57,447 bases of DNA, from assembly GCA_002408385.1 (NCBI GenBank), contig DHSB01000156.1, forward strand, positions 28,652 through 86,098, given 5' to 3'. The first letter of the stretch is position 1. Every line of letters begins with the position of its first letter. Made by a program: the position numbers and the translations under genes. The notes beneath the pieces were generated by a model. It saw nothing but the letters and a program-made list of their open reading frames with translations. It ran no database searches and had not been told where the DNA came from. The stretch comes from Myxococcales bacterium UBA5297. GTDB lineage: Bacteria > Myxococcota > Myxococcia > Myxococcales > UBA5297. Shown piece after piece: positions 41,653-51,890 of the stretch.

Positions 41653-42822
41653 ATGGAGAGCCGGACGAACAGGACTGCTCCGGAGGTGCGCGCCGCTTCG
41701 CTGGGCCCGCGCATCGACCTCGTCCTGCTGGCGGCGGTCTTCACCCTCTGCGCGCTCGGCGTGGTGATGGTCTACTCCTCGTCGGCGGTCTCGGCCTCGG
41801 CGCGCCTGGGCGACGGCGCCTATTTTCTCAAGCGCCAGCTCGTCGCCGCGGCCTTCGGGCTCGGCGCGCTGCTCGCCGTGCTCAAGCTCGGCTATCGGCG
41901 CCTCGCGCCTCTCGCCTACCCGGCACTGCTGATCTCGGTCGTCCTGCTCGTCGCGGTGCTCATCCCCGGCATTGGCTCGACCGCCGGCGGCGCGCGCCGC
42001 TGGATCCGCCTGCCTGGCTTCTCGCTGCAGCCGGGCGAGCTGGCCAAGCTGGGTCTGGTGGTCTACCTGGCCTACTCGCTCGCCAAGAAGCGCGAGAAGG
42101 TGAAGGTCTTCTCCATCGGCTTCCTGCCGCATTGCCTGATCACCGGGCTGCTCGCGATCCTCGTGCTCGCCCAGCCCGACTTCGGCAGCGCGGTGTCGAT
42201 GGCGATCATCCTCTTCGCCCTGCTCTTCGCGGCCGGCACCAAGCTGAGCTACCTGGTCGGCTCGCTGCTCGCGGCGCTGCCTCTCGCCTACCACCTGGTG
42301 GCGAGCTCGCCGTATCGCATGAAGCGGATCCTGGCCTTCCTCGACCCGTGGACCCACCGGCACGACATCGGCTACCAGGTGGCCGAGTCGCTCATGTCCA
42401 TCGGGTCGGGCGGGCTGTTCGGGCTGGGGCTCGGCGACGGGCGCCAGAAGCTGTTCTTCCTGCCCGAGGCCCACACCGACTTCATCTTCAGCATCATCGG
42501 CGAGGAGCTCGGGCTGCTCGGCGTCCTCGGCGTCATCGCCCTCTACGGCGTGGTCGTCTGGCGCGGGGTGCGCGCCGCCCTCAACGCCACCGAGGCCTTC
42601 GGGAGCTACCTGGCGCTCGGCATCACGGTGCTCATCGGATTCCAGGCGGTGGTGAACATGGCGGTGGCGATGGGGATGCTGCCGACCAAGGGGCTCACGC
42701 TGCCGTTCGTCAGCTACGGAGGAACCTCTCTGGTGATGAGCCTCGCGGCGACCGGTGTCCTTCTATCCATCAGCCAAAGTCGTGGCGGCTTCTTGCGGCC
42801 GCAGACCGGAGGGGCGCGATGA
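41653..42822 (+). CDS. ftsW: Septal peptidoglycan polymerase FtsW
   Basis: 389 residues of the SEDS family with ten membrane helices. Typical motifs: VVMVYSSSAVSASA, then LPGFSLQPGELAKLGLVVYL, AQPDFGSAVSMAII, and the C-terminal AHTDFIFSIIGEELGLLG and LPFVSYGGTSLV. The Asp in QPDFG is the catalytic residue of SEDS glycosyltransferases. It polymerises lipid II with FtsI as partner. FtsW versus RodA is decided by position in dcw. The ATG follows the murD stop after three bases. Confidence 0.95.
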   Translation: MESRTNRTAPEVRAASLGPRIDLVLLAAVFTLCALGVVMVYSSSAVSASARLGDGAYFLKRQLVAAAFGLGALLAVLKLGYRRLAPLAYPALLISVVLLVAVLIPGIGSTAGGARRWIRLPGFSLQPGELAKLGLVVYLAYSLAKKREKVKVFSIGFLPHCLITGLLAILVLAQPDFGSAVSMAIILFALLFAAGTKLSYLVGSLLAALPLAYHLVASSPYRMKRILAFLDPWTHRHDIGYQVAESLMSIGSGGLFGLGLGDGRQKLFFLPEAHTDFIFSIIGEELGLLGVLGVIALYGVVVWRGVRAALNATEAFGSYLALGITVLIGFQAVVNMAVAMGMLPTKGLTLPFVSYGGTSLVMSLAATGVLLSISQSRGGFLRPQTGGAR

Positions 42823-43925
42823 AGATGTTGATCGCCGGGGGCGGCACCGGTGGCCACCTGTTCCCGGGAATCGCGCTGGCCGAGGAGTTGCTCACCCGCC
42901 AGCCGAACCGCAACGACGTGCTCTTCGTCGGCACCGCCCAGGGCATCGAGGCCAAGGTCGTCCCGCAGAACAACCTGAAGCTCGAGCTCATCGAGGTCTC
43001 GGGGCTCAAGCGCGTCGGGTTCCTCAAGCGCCTCAAGGGCCTGTTCCGGCTGCCCAAGGCCGTCTGGCGCTCGGTCCAGATCCTGCGCAGCTACAAGCCC
43101 GACGTCGTCGTCGGGGTCGGCGGCTATGCCTCCGGGCCCGTGGTGCTCGCCGCCTGGTTGATGCGCATCCCGACCGCGGTGCAGGAGCAGAACGCGCTGC
43201 CTGGCTTCACCAACCGCGTGCTCAGCAAGCTCGTCGACGTGGTCTTCACCGCCTTCCCCGAAGCCGAGCAGCAGTTCCCGAAGAAGAAGGTGCAGATGCT
43301 CGGCAACCCCATCCGCCGTGCCCTGCTCGACAACTACCTGATGGAGAGCGTGCGGCACGAGAAGTTCAACCTGCTCGTCTTCGGTGGCTCGCAGGGCGCC
43401 CATGTGCTCAACCGCACGATGATCGAGGCAGTCCCCTTCCTCGAGAGCGTCAAGGACAAGATCCGCATCGTCCACCAGACCGGTGGGCGCGAGGTCGACG
43501 AGGTGCGGGCCGGCTACGAGAAGGCCAGCGCCGACGCCGAGGTCCACGACTTCATCCGCGACATGTCGGGCGCCTACGCCCAGGCCGACGCCATCGTCTG
43601 CCGGGCCGGGGCGACCACGCTCGCCGAGCTGACCGTCGCCAAGAAGGCCGCCATCCTCGTGCCCTTCGCGGCCGCTGCCGACAACCACCAGGAGATCAAC
43701 GCCCGCTCGCTCGTCCAGGCCGGCGCGGCCGCGATGATCCCGGAGAAGGAGCTGAGCGGGGAGCGGCTCGCCAAGGAGATCTTCGCGCTGATGAACGCCG
43801 AGCGGCGTCAGCAGATGGAGAAGGCCGCGGGCCATCTGGGCCGGCCCGAGGCGGCCAGGGAGATAGCCGACGTGCTCGTCGAGCTGTCCGAGCGGCGTTG
43901 GGGCAAGGGCGGGAGGAAGGCATAG
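42819..43925 (+). CDS. murG: Lipid II synthase, UDP-GlcNAc transferase MurG
   Basis: 368 residues, GT-B fold. The N-terminal glycine loop GGGTGGHLFPG begins at residue 7; further marks are GVGGYASGPVVLAA, HEQN-like QEQNALPGFTNR, VFGGSQGAHVLN and CRAGATTLAEL. It transfers GlcNAc to lipid I on the inner face of the membrane. The ATG overlaps the ftsW stop, with CGGAGGGG upstream. The stop is directly followed by the murC ATG. Confidence 0.97.
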   Translation: MKMLIAGGGTGGHLFPGIALAEELLTRQPNRNDVLFVGTAQGIEAKVVPQNNLKLELIEVSGLKRVGFLKRLKGLFRLPKAVWRSVQILRSYKPDVVVGVGGYASGPVVLAAWLMRIPTAVQEQNALPGFTNRVLSKLVDVVFTAFPEAEQQFPKKKVQMLGNPIRRALLDNYLMESVRHEKFNLLVFGGSQGAHVLNRTMIEAVPFLESVKDKIRIVHQTGGREVDEVRAGYEKASADAEVHDFIRDMSGAYAQADAIVCRAGATTLAELTVAKKAAILVPFAAAADNHQEINARSLVQAGAAAMIPEKELSGERLAKEIFALMNAERRQQMEKAAGHLGRPEAAREIADVLVELSERRWGKGGRKA

Positions 43926-45311
43926 ATGGTTTCACCGCGTGACAGGAAGGCGAGGGTCCACTTCGTCGGCATCGGCGGCGTCGGGATGAGCGGCATTGCC
44001 GAGGTGCTGCTCAACCTCGGCTACACGGTCTCGGGCTCGGACCTGAAGGCCTCGGAGACCACCCGCCACCTCGAGACGCTTGGCGGCTCGCTGGTGTGCG
44101 GGCCCCACCGCCCCGAGAACGTCGGTGACTGCGACGTCGTGGTCATCTCCTCGGCGGTGCGCCGCGAGAACCCCGAGGTCCAGGCGGCGCGCGCCCGCAA
44201 GATCCCGGTCGTCCCGCGCGCCGAGATGCTCGCCGAGCTGATGCGGCTCAAGTACGGGGTCGCGGTCGCCGGCTCGCACGGCAAGACGACCACCACGTCG
44301 ATCGTCGCCACGGTGCTCGCCGCGGGCGGCCTCGATCCGACGACGGTCGTCGGGGGCAAGCTCAACAGCTTCGGGTCGAACGCCAAGCTCGGCAAAAGCG
44401 ACCTGATGGTGGTCGAGGCCGACGAGTCTGACGGCTCGTTCCTCAGGCTCTCTCCGGCGCTCGCCATCGTCACCAACATCGACCCCGAGCACATGGATCA
44501 CTACGGCACCCTCGAGAGGCTCCAGGGCGCCTTTGCCGAGTTCGTCAACCGGGTGCCGTTCTACGGCGCGGCCATCCTCTGCCTCGACCATCCGAACGTG
44601 CAGGCCCTGCTGCCGCACCTCGAGAAGCGGGTGGTGACCTACGGCTTCGCGGCGCAGGCCGACTATCGGGCCGACGAGGTGCGGCTCGACGGCTTCATGA
44701 CGCGCTTTCGGGTCTTTCGGCGCGGCGAGGACCTCGGCGAGTTCAGCGTCCAGATGGTCGGTCGCCACAACGCCCAGAACGCGCTCGCCGCCATCGTGGT
44801 CGCCGAGGAGATGCAGGTCCCGCTCGACCAGGTGCGCGAGGCGCTCGCGGGCTTCGGCGGCGTGCAGCGGCGCTTTACCGTTCGCGGCGAGGAGCGCGGG
44901 GTCACCGTCGTCGACGACTACGGCCACCACCCCGCCGAGATCCGCGCGACGCTCAAGGGCGCCAAGCAGGCCTTCGGTCGGCGCGTGGTCGCCGCGTTCC
45001 AGCCCCACCGCTACACGCGTACCAAGCTGCTGATGGACGAGTTCGCCACCGCCTTCAACGACGCGGACCTCCTCTTCGTCACCGAGGTCTACGCGGCGAG
45101 CGAGGACCCCATCCCGGAGGCGAGCGGGGAGCGGCTGGCCGAGGCGGTACGCGCCTGTGGACACCACGACGTCACCTACGTGCCGGCGCGCTCCCAGATG
45201 GCGACCGCCCTGCAGGCGCGGGTGCAGGCCGGCGACCTCGTCCTGACGCTCGGCGCCGGGGACATCACCCAGACCGGGCCGGAGCTGCTCGGCCTGTTGA
45301 AGCAGGGATGA
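43926..45311 (+). CDS. murC: UDP-MurNAc: L-alanine ligase MurC
   Basis: 461 residues. N-terminal nucleotide loop GIGGVGMSG (15-23), ATP loop GSHGKTTT (116-123), [14 protein letters not shown], and the conserved late segment [14 protein letters not shown]. The enzyme adds L-Ala to UDP-MurNAc, the first peptide step. It stands before murB, whose product makes its substrate. ATG 43926 begins right after the murG stop, so reinitiation is likely. Confidence 0.97.
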   Translation: MVSPRDRKARVHFVGIGGVGMSGIAEVLLNLGYTVSGSDLKASETTRHLETLGGSLVCGPHRPENVGDCDVVVISSAVRRENPEVQAARARKIPVVPRAEMLAELMRLKYGVAVAGSHGKTTTTSIVATVLAAGGLDPTTVVGGKLNSFGSNAKLGKSDLMVVEADESDGSFLRLSPALAIVTNIDPEHMDHYGTLERLQGAFAEFVNRVPFYGAAILCLDHPNVQALLPHLEKRVVTYGFAAQADYRADEVRLDGFMTRFRVFRRGEDLGEFSVQMVGRHNAQNALAAIVVAEEMQVPLDQVREALAGFGGVQRRFTVRGEERGVTVVDDYGHHPAEIRATLKGAKQAFGRRVVAAFQPHRYTRTKLLMDEFATAFNDADLLFVTEVYAASEDPIPEASGERLAEAVRACGHHDVTYVPARSQMATALQARVQAGDLVLTLGAGDITQTGPELLGLLKQG

Positions 45312-45350
45312 GGAGGAGGGCCGGTCTCTTGCGACCGGCCGAGAGCGTCG

Positions 45351-46319
45351 ATGAGCCTGTTGGCGGATCTGCAGAAAGCCCTCGGTGGCAAGGTCGAGCA
45401 GCGGAGCGCTCTGTCCGCGCGCACCAGCATGCGCGTGGGCGGCGCCGCCGAGTATCTGGCCTCGCCTCAGGACGAGAAGGCGCTCGCCCAGGCCATCGAC
45501 GTCTGTGTCCAGCACGCGGTGCCTTACCAGGTCCTCGGCGGCGGTTCGAACACCATCGTCTCGGACGAGGGCGTGCGCGGCGTGGTCTTCCGGCTCGCCC
45601 AGAAGCTGGTCGCCGAGGAGATCAGCGCGAGCGGCGAGAGGGCGGTCTTCAAGGTGAGCGCGGGCGCGCCCTTGAGCCGGCTGATGGCCGCAGCCCGGGC
45701 GCGCGACTGCGTCGGGATGGAGTTTCTCGCCGGGATTCCGGGGACGGTCGGCGGCGCGGTGGCGATGAACGCCGGCACCTCGAAGGGCTCGGCGGGGCAG
45801 CTCTGCCGCGAGGTCGGCGTCTGCGAGCCGGGACGAGCGCGGACGGTGCCTGCCGAGGAGGTCGGCTTCGCCTACCGGCGCACCCTGCTGCCGGCGCACG
45901 CGGTGATCACCTGGGCGCGCTTCGAGCTGGTCGTCGGCGACCTCAACGACGTGCAGCGCTCGCGCCTGGCGGTCGAGGACGATCTGGCCAAGCGGCGGCG
46001 CACCCAGCCGCAGGGCTTGCCGAGCGCGGGCTCGGTCTTCCGCAATCCACCCGGCGACTTCGCCGGGCGGCTGCTGCAGGCCAGCGGGCTCAAAGGCAAG
46101 CGGGTCGGCGGGGCTCAAGTCTCCGAGATCCACGCGAACTTCATCGTCAACCGCGGCGAGGCGACCGCGGCCGAGGTGCTGAGGCTGATGCGGCAGATGC
46201 AGGAGGCCGTGCTCGAGTCGTCGGGCGTGCTGCTGGTGCCCGAGGTGAAGCTGATGGGCGACTTCGACCCCGCGGAGCTGCCGCGGGGACTGGGACTGCC
46301 CAGGGAGCCGGCGGCCTAG
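45351..46319 (+). CDS. murB: UDP-N-acetylenolpyruvoylglucosamine reductase MurB
   Basis: 322 residues. FAD-binding N-domain with RTSMRVGGAAEYLA (24-37) and LGGGSNTI (62-69), then GIPGTVGGAVAMNAG (128-142), the catalytic Ser228 in AGSVFRNP and the end ILVPEVKLMG-like region. The enzyme uses NADPH to reduce enolpyruvyl-UDP-GlcNAc to UDP-MurNAc. The length and missing extra insertion near the middle suggest a type II enzyme. It lies 39 bp after murC. Confidence 0.95.
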   Translation: MSLLADLQKALGGKVEQRSALSARTSMRVGGAAEYLASPQDEKALAQAIDVCVQHAVPYQVLGGGSNTIVSDEGVRGVVFRLAQKLVAEEISASGERAVFKVSAGAPLSRLMAAARARDCVGMEFLAGIPGTVGGAVAMNAGTSKGSAGQLCREVGVCEPGRARTVPAEEVGFAYRRTLLPAHAVITWARFELVVGDLNDVQRSRLAVEDDLAKRRRTQPQGLPSAGSVFRNPPGDFAGRLLQASGLKGKRVGGAQVSEIHANFIVNRGEATAAEVLRLMRQMQEAVLESSGVLLVPEVKLMGDFDPAELPRGLGLPREPAA

Positions 46320-46362
46320 CGGCTCGTCGCGCACGTGTGGCGGCGCGAGGGAAGGACGGCAA

Positions 46363-47298
<936 letters not shown>

Positions 47299-47370
47299 CC
47301 CGCGCTCGCATAGGGGGAGCGGGGAAGGGCGAGAGAAGCTTTTCTCAAAAACTCGTAGGGGAGGAGGGCA

Positions 47371-48219
47371 ATGGTCGTGAGAGGCCGAAAGAACCGAAGG
47401 CGCATCGACCAAACAGCCGTGCGAGCGGCCGCTGTAGGGTTCGCTGCGCGCGCGGCCCGCTTTCTCGGCGTGCTCCTCGCCCTCGGCGCGCTTGCGGTCG
47501 GGGCGGCGTGGGGCACTCGCCATCTGAGGGCCTGGCTCTTCACCTCGCCGACCTTCGCCATCGAGCAGTTTGCGTTCGAGGGGATCGAGCACGCGGAGGA
47601 GGCGGAGCTGATTCGGCTGGGTGGCATCCGCCCTGGCGACAACATCTTCGAGGCCGACCTCGCCTTGGCCGAGCGCGCGATGGCCGCGCACCCTTGGGTC
47701 GAGCAGGCGACCATCGATCGCGTCTATCCGCGCAAGCTGAAGGTGCAGATCGTCGAGCACCAGCCGGCGGCGCTCACCGACCTGGGCGGGCTCTATTACG
47801 TCAACCCCTCCGGCAAAGCCTTCAAGCGGCTGGTGCCGGGCGAGAGCGCCGACCTGCCGATCCTCCGTGGGGTCGGCCGCGAGGAGTACAGCGCCGCCCC
47901 CGAGGACGGCGAGGCGCTCTTCAAGGAGGCGCTCGACGCGATGGCGCTCTACCGCGAGGCGGGGCTCGAGCCGCGCGCCGAGGTCTCCGAGATCGGCATC
48001 GACAAGCTCGAGGGGCTCACCTTCTTTCTCGGCGACGACGCGGTGGCGGTGAAGCTGGGCCAGGGGGAGCTCGAGAAGAAGTTCACGCGGCTCGGTCAGC
48101 TCTTCGACGAGTTGTCGCGCCGCGGTGCGAGGGCCGAGGTGATTCGCCTCGACAACCGCACCAGGCCGGGCTGGGTCGCGGTCCAACTCGCTGAGGCAGC
48201 ACAGAGACGAGGGCAGTGA
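47371..48219 (+). CDS. ftsQ: Cell division protein FtsQ
   Basis: 282 residues from ATG 47371, with GGGGAGGAGG upstream. Basic cytoplasmic tail, membrane helix about 28-50, POTRA domain about 63-133 ([20 protein letters not shown], then [20 protein letters not shown]), and the FtsQ beta domain to about 250. It bridges early and late divisome proteins and binds FtsL-FtsB. Position between ddl and ftsA is standard. A 134-bp spacer follows before ftsA, perhaps with its own promoter. Confidence 0.94.
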   Translation: MVVRGRKNRRRIDQTAVRAAAVGFAARAARFLGVLLALGALAVGAAWGTRHLRAWLFTSPTFAIEQFAFEGIEHAEEAELIRLGGIRPGDNIFEADLALAERAMAAHPWVEQATIDRVYPRKLKVQIVEHQPAALTDLGGLYYVNPSGKAFKRLVPGESADLPILRGVGREEYSAAPEDGEALFKEALDAMALYREAGLEPRAEVSEIGIDKLEGLTFFLGDDAVAVKLGQGELEKKFTRLGQLFDELSRRGARAEVIRLDNRTRPGWVAVQLAEAAQRRGQ

Positions 48220-48353
48220 CGTTTTCGCGCAGCACACCCGGGCGAGAGCCTCGGGGGCAACGGTGCCCCGGTTCGGTGACCGACGCAGTGGCCAAAACGC
48301 TTCGTCGGGATGCGCGCGGAAGAAACGAGGAGTCGCAAGAGGCGAGGTAAGGA

Positions 48354-49583
48354 ATGGCCAAGAAGTCTCCGGAGCTGGTCGTGGGCCTGGACATCGGCAC
48401 GACGAAGATCTGCTCCATCGTGGGCGAGATCACCGAGGAGGGGATCGACATCATCGGCATCGGCACCCATCCCTCCAAGGGCCTGCGCAAGGGTGTCGTC
48501 GTCAACATCGAGGCCACGGTCGGCTCGATCCGCCGGGCGATCGAAGAGGCCGAGCTGATGGCCGGCTGCGAGATCAGCACCGTCTACACCGGCATCGCCG
48601 GTGGCCACATCAAGGGCTTCAACTCGCAGGGCATCGTAGCGGTCAAGGAGAAGGAGGTCCGCGACACCGACATCCAGCGGGTCATCGACGCGGCCAAGGC
48701 CATCGCCATCCCGCTCGACCGCGAGGTGATCCACGTGCTGCCGCAGGAGTTCATCATCGACGACCAGGGCGGCATCAAAGAGCCGCTGGGCATGGCCGGG
48801 GTGCGGCTCGAGGCCAAGGTCCACATCGTCACCGGCGCGGTCAGCTCGGCGCAGAACATCGTCAAGTGCGCCAACCGCACCGGCCTCAACGTCTCGGACA
48901 TCGTGCTGCAGCCGCTCGCCTCGGCCGAATCCTGCCTGGGCGAGGACGAGCGGGAGCTGGGCGCCTGCCTGGTCGACATCGGCGGCGGGACGACCGACGT
49001 CGCTATCTTCAGTGGCGGGGCCATCGTCCACACCGCAGTCATCGCCCTGGGCGGCAACAACCTGACGAGCGACATCGCCATTGGCCTGCGCACCCCGGCC
49101 CACGAGGCCGAGCGCATCAAGCAGAAATTCGGCTGTGCCCTCGCCTCGATGGTCGAGAAGAACGAGCAGATCGAAGTGCCCAGCGTCGGCGGCCGTCAGC
49201 CGCGGGTGCTCTCGCGCTCGATCCTCTGCGAGATCCTCGAGCCGCGCGTCGAGGAGATCTTCCAGCTCGTCCACCGCGAGATCCAGAAGTCGGGCTACGA
49301 AGAGCTGCTCGCCTCGGGCGTGGTGATCACCGGCGGCTCCTCGCTGCTGCAGGGGATGACCGAGCTGGCCGAGGAGGTGCTCGGGGTGCCGGTGCGCCGC
49401 GGCGTGCCCAAGGGCATCGGCGGCCTCATCGACGTCGTCAAGAGCCCGGTCTACGCCACCGGCGTCGGCCTGGTGCTCTACGGGGCCAAGCACCAGGACT
49501 CCAAGTTCTTCAAGATCCGGGAAGACAACATCTACCGGAAGGTGAAGAACCGCATGAAGGATTGGCTCGAAGAGATCTTCTAG
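48354..49583 (+). CDS. ftsA: Cell division protein FtsA
   Basis: 409 residues of the actin-like family. Phosphate 1 motif [15 protein letters not shown] (near 11-25), the 1C domain after about residue 85, phosphate 2 motif [17 protein letters not shown], and [14 protein letters not shown] in the adenosine part. The C-terminal [11 protein letters not shown] is an amphipathic helix that holds FtsA on the membrane. FtsA tethers FtsZ filaments. ATG 48354 with AAGG upstream. Confidence 0.97.
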   Translation: MAKKSPELVVGLDIGTTKICSIVGEITEEGIDIIGIGTHPSKGLRKGVVVNIEATVGSIRRAIEEAELMAGCEISTVYTGIAGGHIKGFNSQGIVAVKEKEVRDTDIQRVIDAAKAIAIPLDREVIHVLPQEFIIDDQGGIKEPLGMAGVRLEAKVHIVTGAVSSAQNIVKCANRTGLNVSDIVLQPLASAESCLGEDERELGACLVDIGGGTTDVAIFSGGAIVHTAVIALGGNNLTSDIAIGLRTPAHEAERIKQKFGCALASMVEKNEQIEVPSVGGRQPRVLSRSILCEILEPRVEEIFQLVHREIQKSGYEELLASGVVITGGSSLLQGMTELAEEVLGVPVRRGVPKGIGGLIDVVKSPVYATGVGLVLYGAKHQDSKFFKIREDNIYRKVKNRMKDWLEEIF

Positions 49584-49693
49584 GAGGCCGCCGCGGGGCG
49601 GCAGCGAACCCGAAGCAACCAACCCGAAAGCCCCGAGAGGGGACCGGGGCCGCTCGAGAGAGCCTACGAGGCCCCGACATGAAGGAGCTGGGC

Positions 49694-50896
49694 ATGAGCG
49701 ACTTCCAGGACATCAAGCAGGCAGCGAAGATCCGGGTCATCGGCGTCGGCGGCGGAGGCTGCAACGCCATCAACACCATGATCAACTCGGGCGTCGAGCG
49801 GGTAGAGTTCATCGCCTGCAACACCGACATCCAGGCGCTCGCGAACAACCGGGCGCCGACCAAGATCCAGATCGGCACCAACCTGACCCGCGGCCTGGGC
49901 GCGGGGGCCAACCCGGAGATCGGCCGGTCGGCCGCGCTCGAGAGCCGCGACGAGATCGCCGCCGCGCTCGAGGGGGCGGACATGGTCTTCGTCACCGCAG
50001 GCATGGGCGGGGGCACCGGCACCGGCGCCGCCCCGGTGGTGGCCGACATCGCCAAGTCGATGGAGGCGCTGACTGTCGGCGTGGTGACCAAGCCCTTCAT
50101 CTTCGAGGGCAACAAGCGCCGCAAGCAGGCCGAGCAGGGGCTCGTCGAGCTCAAGGCCGCGGTCGACACCTTGATCACCATCCCGAACCAGCGGCTGCTC
50201 GTGCTCGAGGACGAGCGGATGCCCCTGCTCGACGCGTTCCGGCGCGCCGACGAGGTGTTGCTCAACGCCGTGCAGGGCATCTCGGACCTGATCCAGTACA
50301 ACGGCTACATCAACGTCGACTTCGCCGACGCGCGCACCATCATGGCCGACAAGGGCCTCGCGCTGATGGGCACCGGGGTGGGCACGGGTGACAAGCGCGC
50401 CCTTGTCGCCATGCAGCAGGCCATCTCCAGCCCGCTGCTCGAGGACGCGACCATCGACGGGGCAACCGGCCTGCTCATCAACATCACCGCCCCCAAGGAC
50501 ATCAGCCTCCAGGAGATCAACGAGGCGGTCATGCTCGTCCAGGAGGCGGCCGACCCGGAGGCCGAGATCATCTTCGGCTCGCTCATCAACGACGTCCCGG
50601 ACGCGCAGGAGGTGAAGATCACCATCATCGCGACCGGCTTCTCGCCCAAGGACGTGCAGAAGCGCTCGGCCGGCAGCGCCATCGTCACCCGCCCCGCGCC
50701 GGCGCTGCGCCAGGAGGAGATCGCCGCTTTCGCCTCGGCGAGCCGGCCTCCGCGTTTGCCTCTGGCAGCCGAGAAGAGCGCGGGCCTCGCCTCGGTCGGC
50801 GCGCTCGATGACGCCCTGGCTCTGCCGCCGGCGGCTGCGACCGAAGAGGACCGCTGGGATATCCCCACCTTCCTGCGCAAGCAGGTCGGCGAGTAG
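49694..50896 (+). CDS. ftsZ: Cell division GTPase FtsZ
   Basis: 400 residues from ATG 49694, preferred because AAGGAG lies seven bases upstream; ATG 49679 would add five residues. GTPase features: [15 protein letters not shown] (13-27), tubulin signature GGGTGTG (105-111), and T7 loop NVDFADAR. The linker is Ala/Pro-rich and short, and the end DIPTFLRKQ is the conserved peptide that binds FtsA and other partners. It forms the Z ring. Last gene of the cluster, followed by a strong hairpin. Confidence 0.98.
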   Translation: MSDFQDIKQAAKIRVIGVGGGGCNAINTMINSGVERVEFIACNTDIQALANNRAPTKIQIGTNLTRGLGAGANPEIGRSAALESRDEIAAALEGADMVFVTAGMGGGTGTGAAPVVADIAKSMEALTVGVVTKPFIFEGNKRRKQAEQGLVELKAAVDTLITIPNQRLLVLEDERMPLLDAFRRADEVLLNAVQGISDLIQYNGYINVDFADARTIMADKGLALMGTGVGTGDKRALVAMQQAISSPLLEDATIDGATGLLINITAPKDISLQEINEAVMLVQEAADPEAEIIFGSLINDVPDAQEVKITIIATGFSPKDVQKRSAGSAIVTRPAPALRQEEIAAFASASRPPRLPLAAEKSAGLASVGALDDALALPPAAATEEDRWDIPTFLRKQVGE

Positions 50897-50906
50897 CGCT
50901 CCATCG

Positions 50907-50934
50907 GGCGCGCGCCCCCTGGGGGACGCGCGCC
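50907..50934 (+). terminator. Strong hairpin after ftsZ
   Basis: GGCGCGCG (50907-50914) pairs with CGCGCGCC (50927-50934), and inside it CCCCC pairs with GGGGG. The stem begins ten bases after the ftsZ stop and lies between convergent genes. Only TT follows, so it is not a textbook intrinsic terminator. Confidence 0.55.
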
Positions 50935-51190
50935 TTCGAGCTCACGAGGTGTCCGCGAAGCCCCCGGTGACCTCGGCCCGCTCCCCTCGGCGAGCGCCCG
51001 TCTCCCGGGGCCCAAGCCAGGCCCCGAGGGGCTCGACCGCGGGCCGCGCAAGCCAAGAGCCTGCAGCCTGGGCCGAGCGGTCATCGCGCGAAGGGTTCTT
51101 CGACACCTCTTGGAAGCCCGAAGAAGGCAAGCGTCCTGTCCCAGGGGGGCGGGGCGCTCGCGTCGAGCCTTCGATGCGGCCGCGCGGGCG

Positions 51191-51841
51191 TCAGTGGGCC
51201 CCGAAGACCTGGGACATCTTCAGGCCGAGCGCGGTGGCGATCCTGAACAGCGAGCTGATCGAGGCGGTGGACTCGGCCCGCTCGATCTGCGAGAGCAGCG
51301 AAACCGACAGGCCGGTGCGGCGCGAGAGCTGTTTGAGCGTCAAGTCCTGGTGCTTGCGCGCGTCGCGGAGCACCGCCCCGATGGCCCGGTGCATCTCGGC
51401 TTCCGGGTCCATCCTCAGACCCTTGCGCGCAAGCGCCTGCATCACCGTCGCGAGAAAGGCCTCGGGCTCGAAAGGCTTGCGGACGTAGTCCGAGGCCTGA
51501 TGCTTGAGCGAAGCGATGGCGGTGTCGACGTTCGGATAGGCCGTCGAGACGATGACCGCGATGTCGGTGTCGTGCCGGCGGATTCGACTGAGGACCTCGG
51601 TGCCGGTCACCTCGGGCATCATCATGTCGAGGATGACCAGGTGATATTCGCGCGCCCGCAGCTCGTCGATGACCCGCTTCGGGTCGGTCAGGCTGTGAAC
51701 CTCAAAACCCTCTCGAGACAGCAGAACCGCGAGATAGTCGCAGAGATCTTGTTCATCGTCGACGACGAGGATTCGAATCGTTACCCCAAACTTGGCCTTG
51801 GCTTGGTCGGTGTCCTCCGGGGCGCTCGCCTCGATGGGCAT
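51191..51841 (-). CDS. Response regulator with C-terminal XRE helix-turn-helix
   Basis: 216 residues from ATG 51841 (GAGGAG upstream). Receiver domain about 22-140: acidic pocket D28-D29, phosphorylation site D72 in LVILDMMMPEVTG, signalling residues ST at 99-100, K122-P123. The output is an XRE-type HTH, about 155-213 (DLTLKQLSRRTGLSVSLLSQ). Most receivers carry OmpR, NarL or NtrC outputs, so this pairing is uncommon. No histidine kinase is next to it. It lies 49 bp after the FHA/TPR gene in the same direction, so the two are probably co-transcribed. Confidence 0.92.
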   Translation of the reverse strand: MPIEASAPEDTDQAKAKFGVTIRILVVDDEQDLCDYLAVLLSREGFEVHSLTDPKRVIDELRAREYHLVILDMMMPEVTGTEVLSRIRRHDTDIAVIVSTAYPNVDTAIASLKHQASDYVRKPFEPEAFLATVMQALARKGLRMDPEAEMHRAIGAVLRDARKHQDLTLKQLSRRTGLSVSLLSQIERAESTASISSLFRIATALGLKMSQVFGAH

Positions 51842-51890
51842 TTCGCTTGCTCCTCTGTCCGATTCGATTGATCGCCGCGCCGCCGGTCCA

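Noticed and set aside
48263..49678. An N-terminal extension of FtsZ (877 codons in total)
   Set aside because: The frame is open only because it overlaps ftsA out of frame. FtsZ homology begins just after 49694, which has its own ribosome site.
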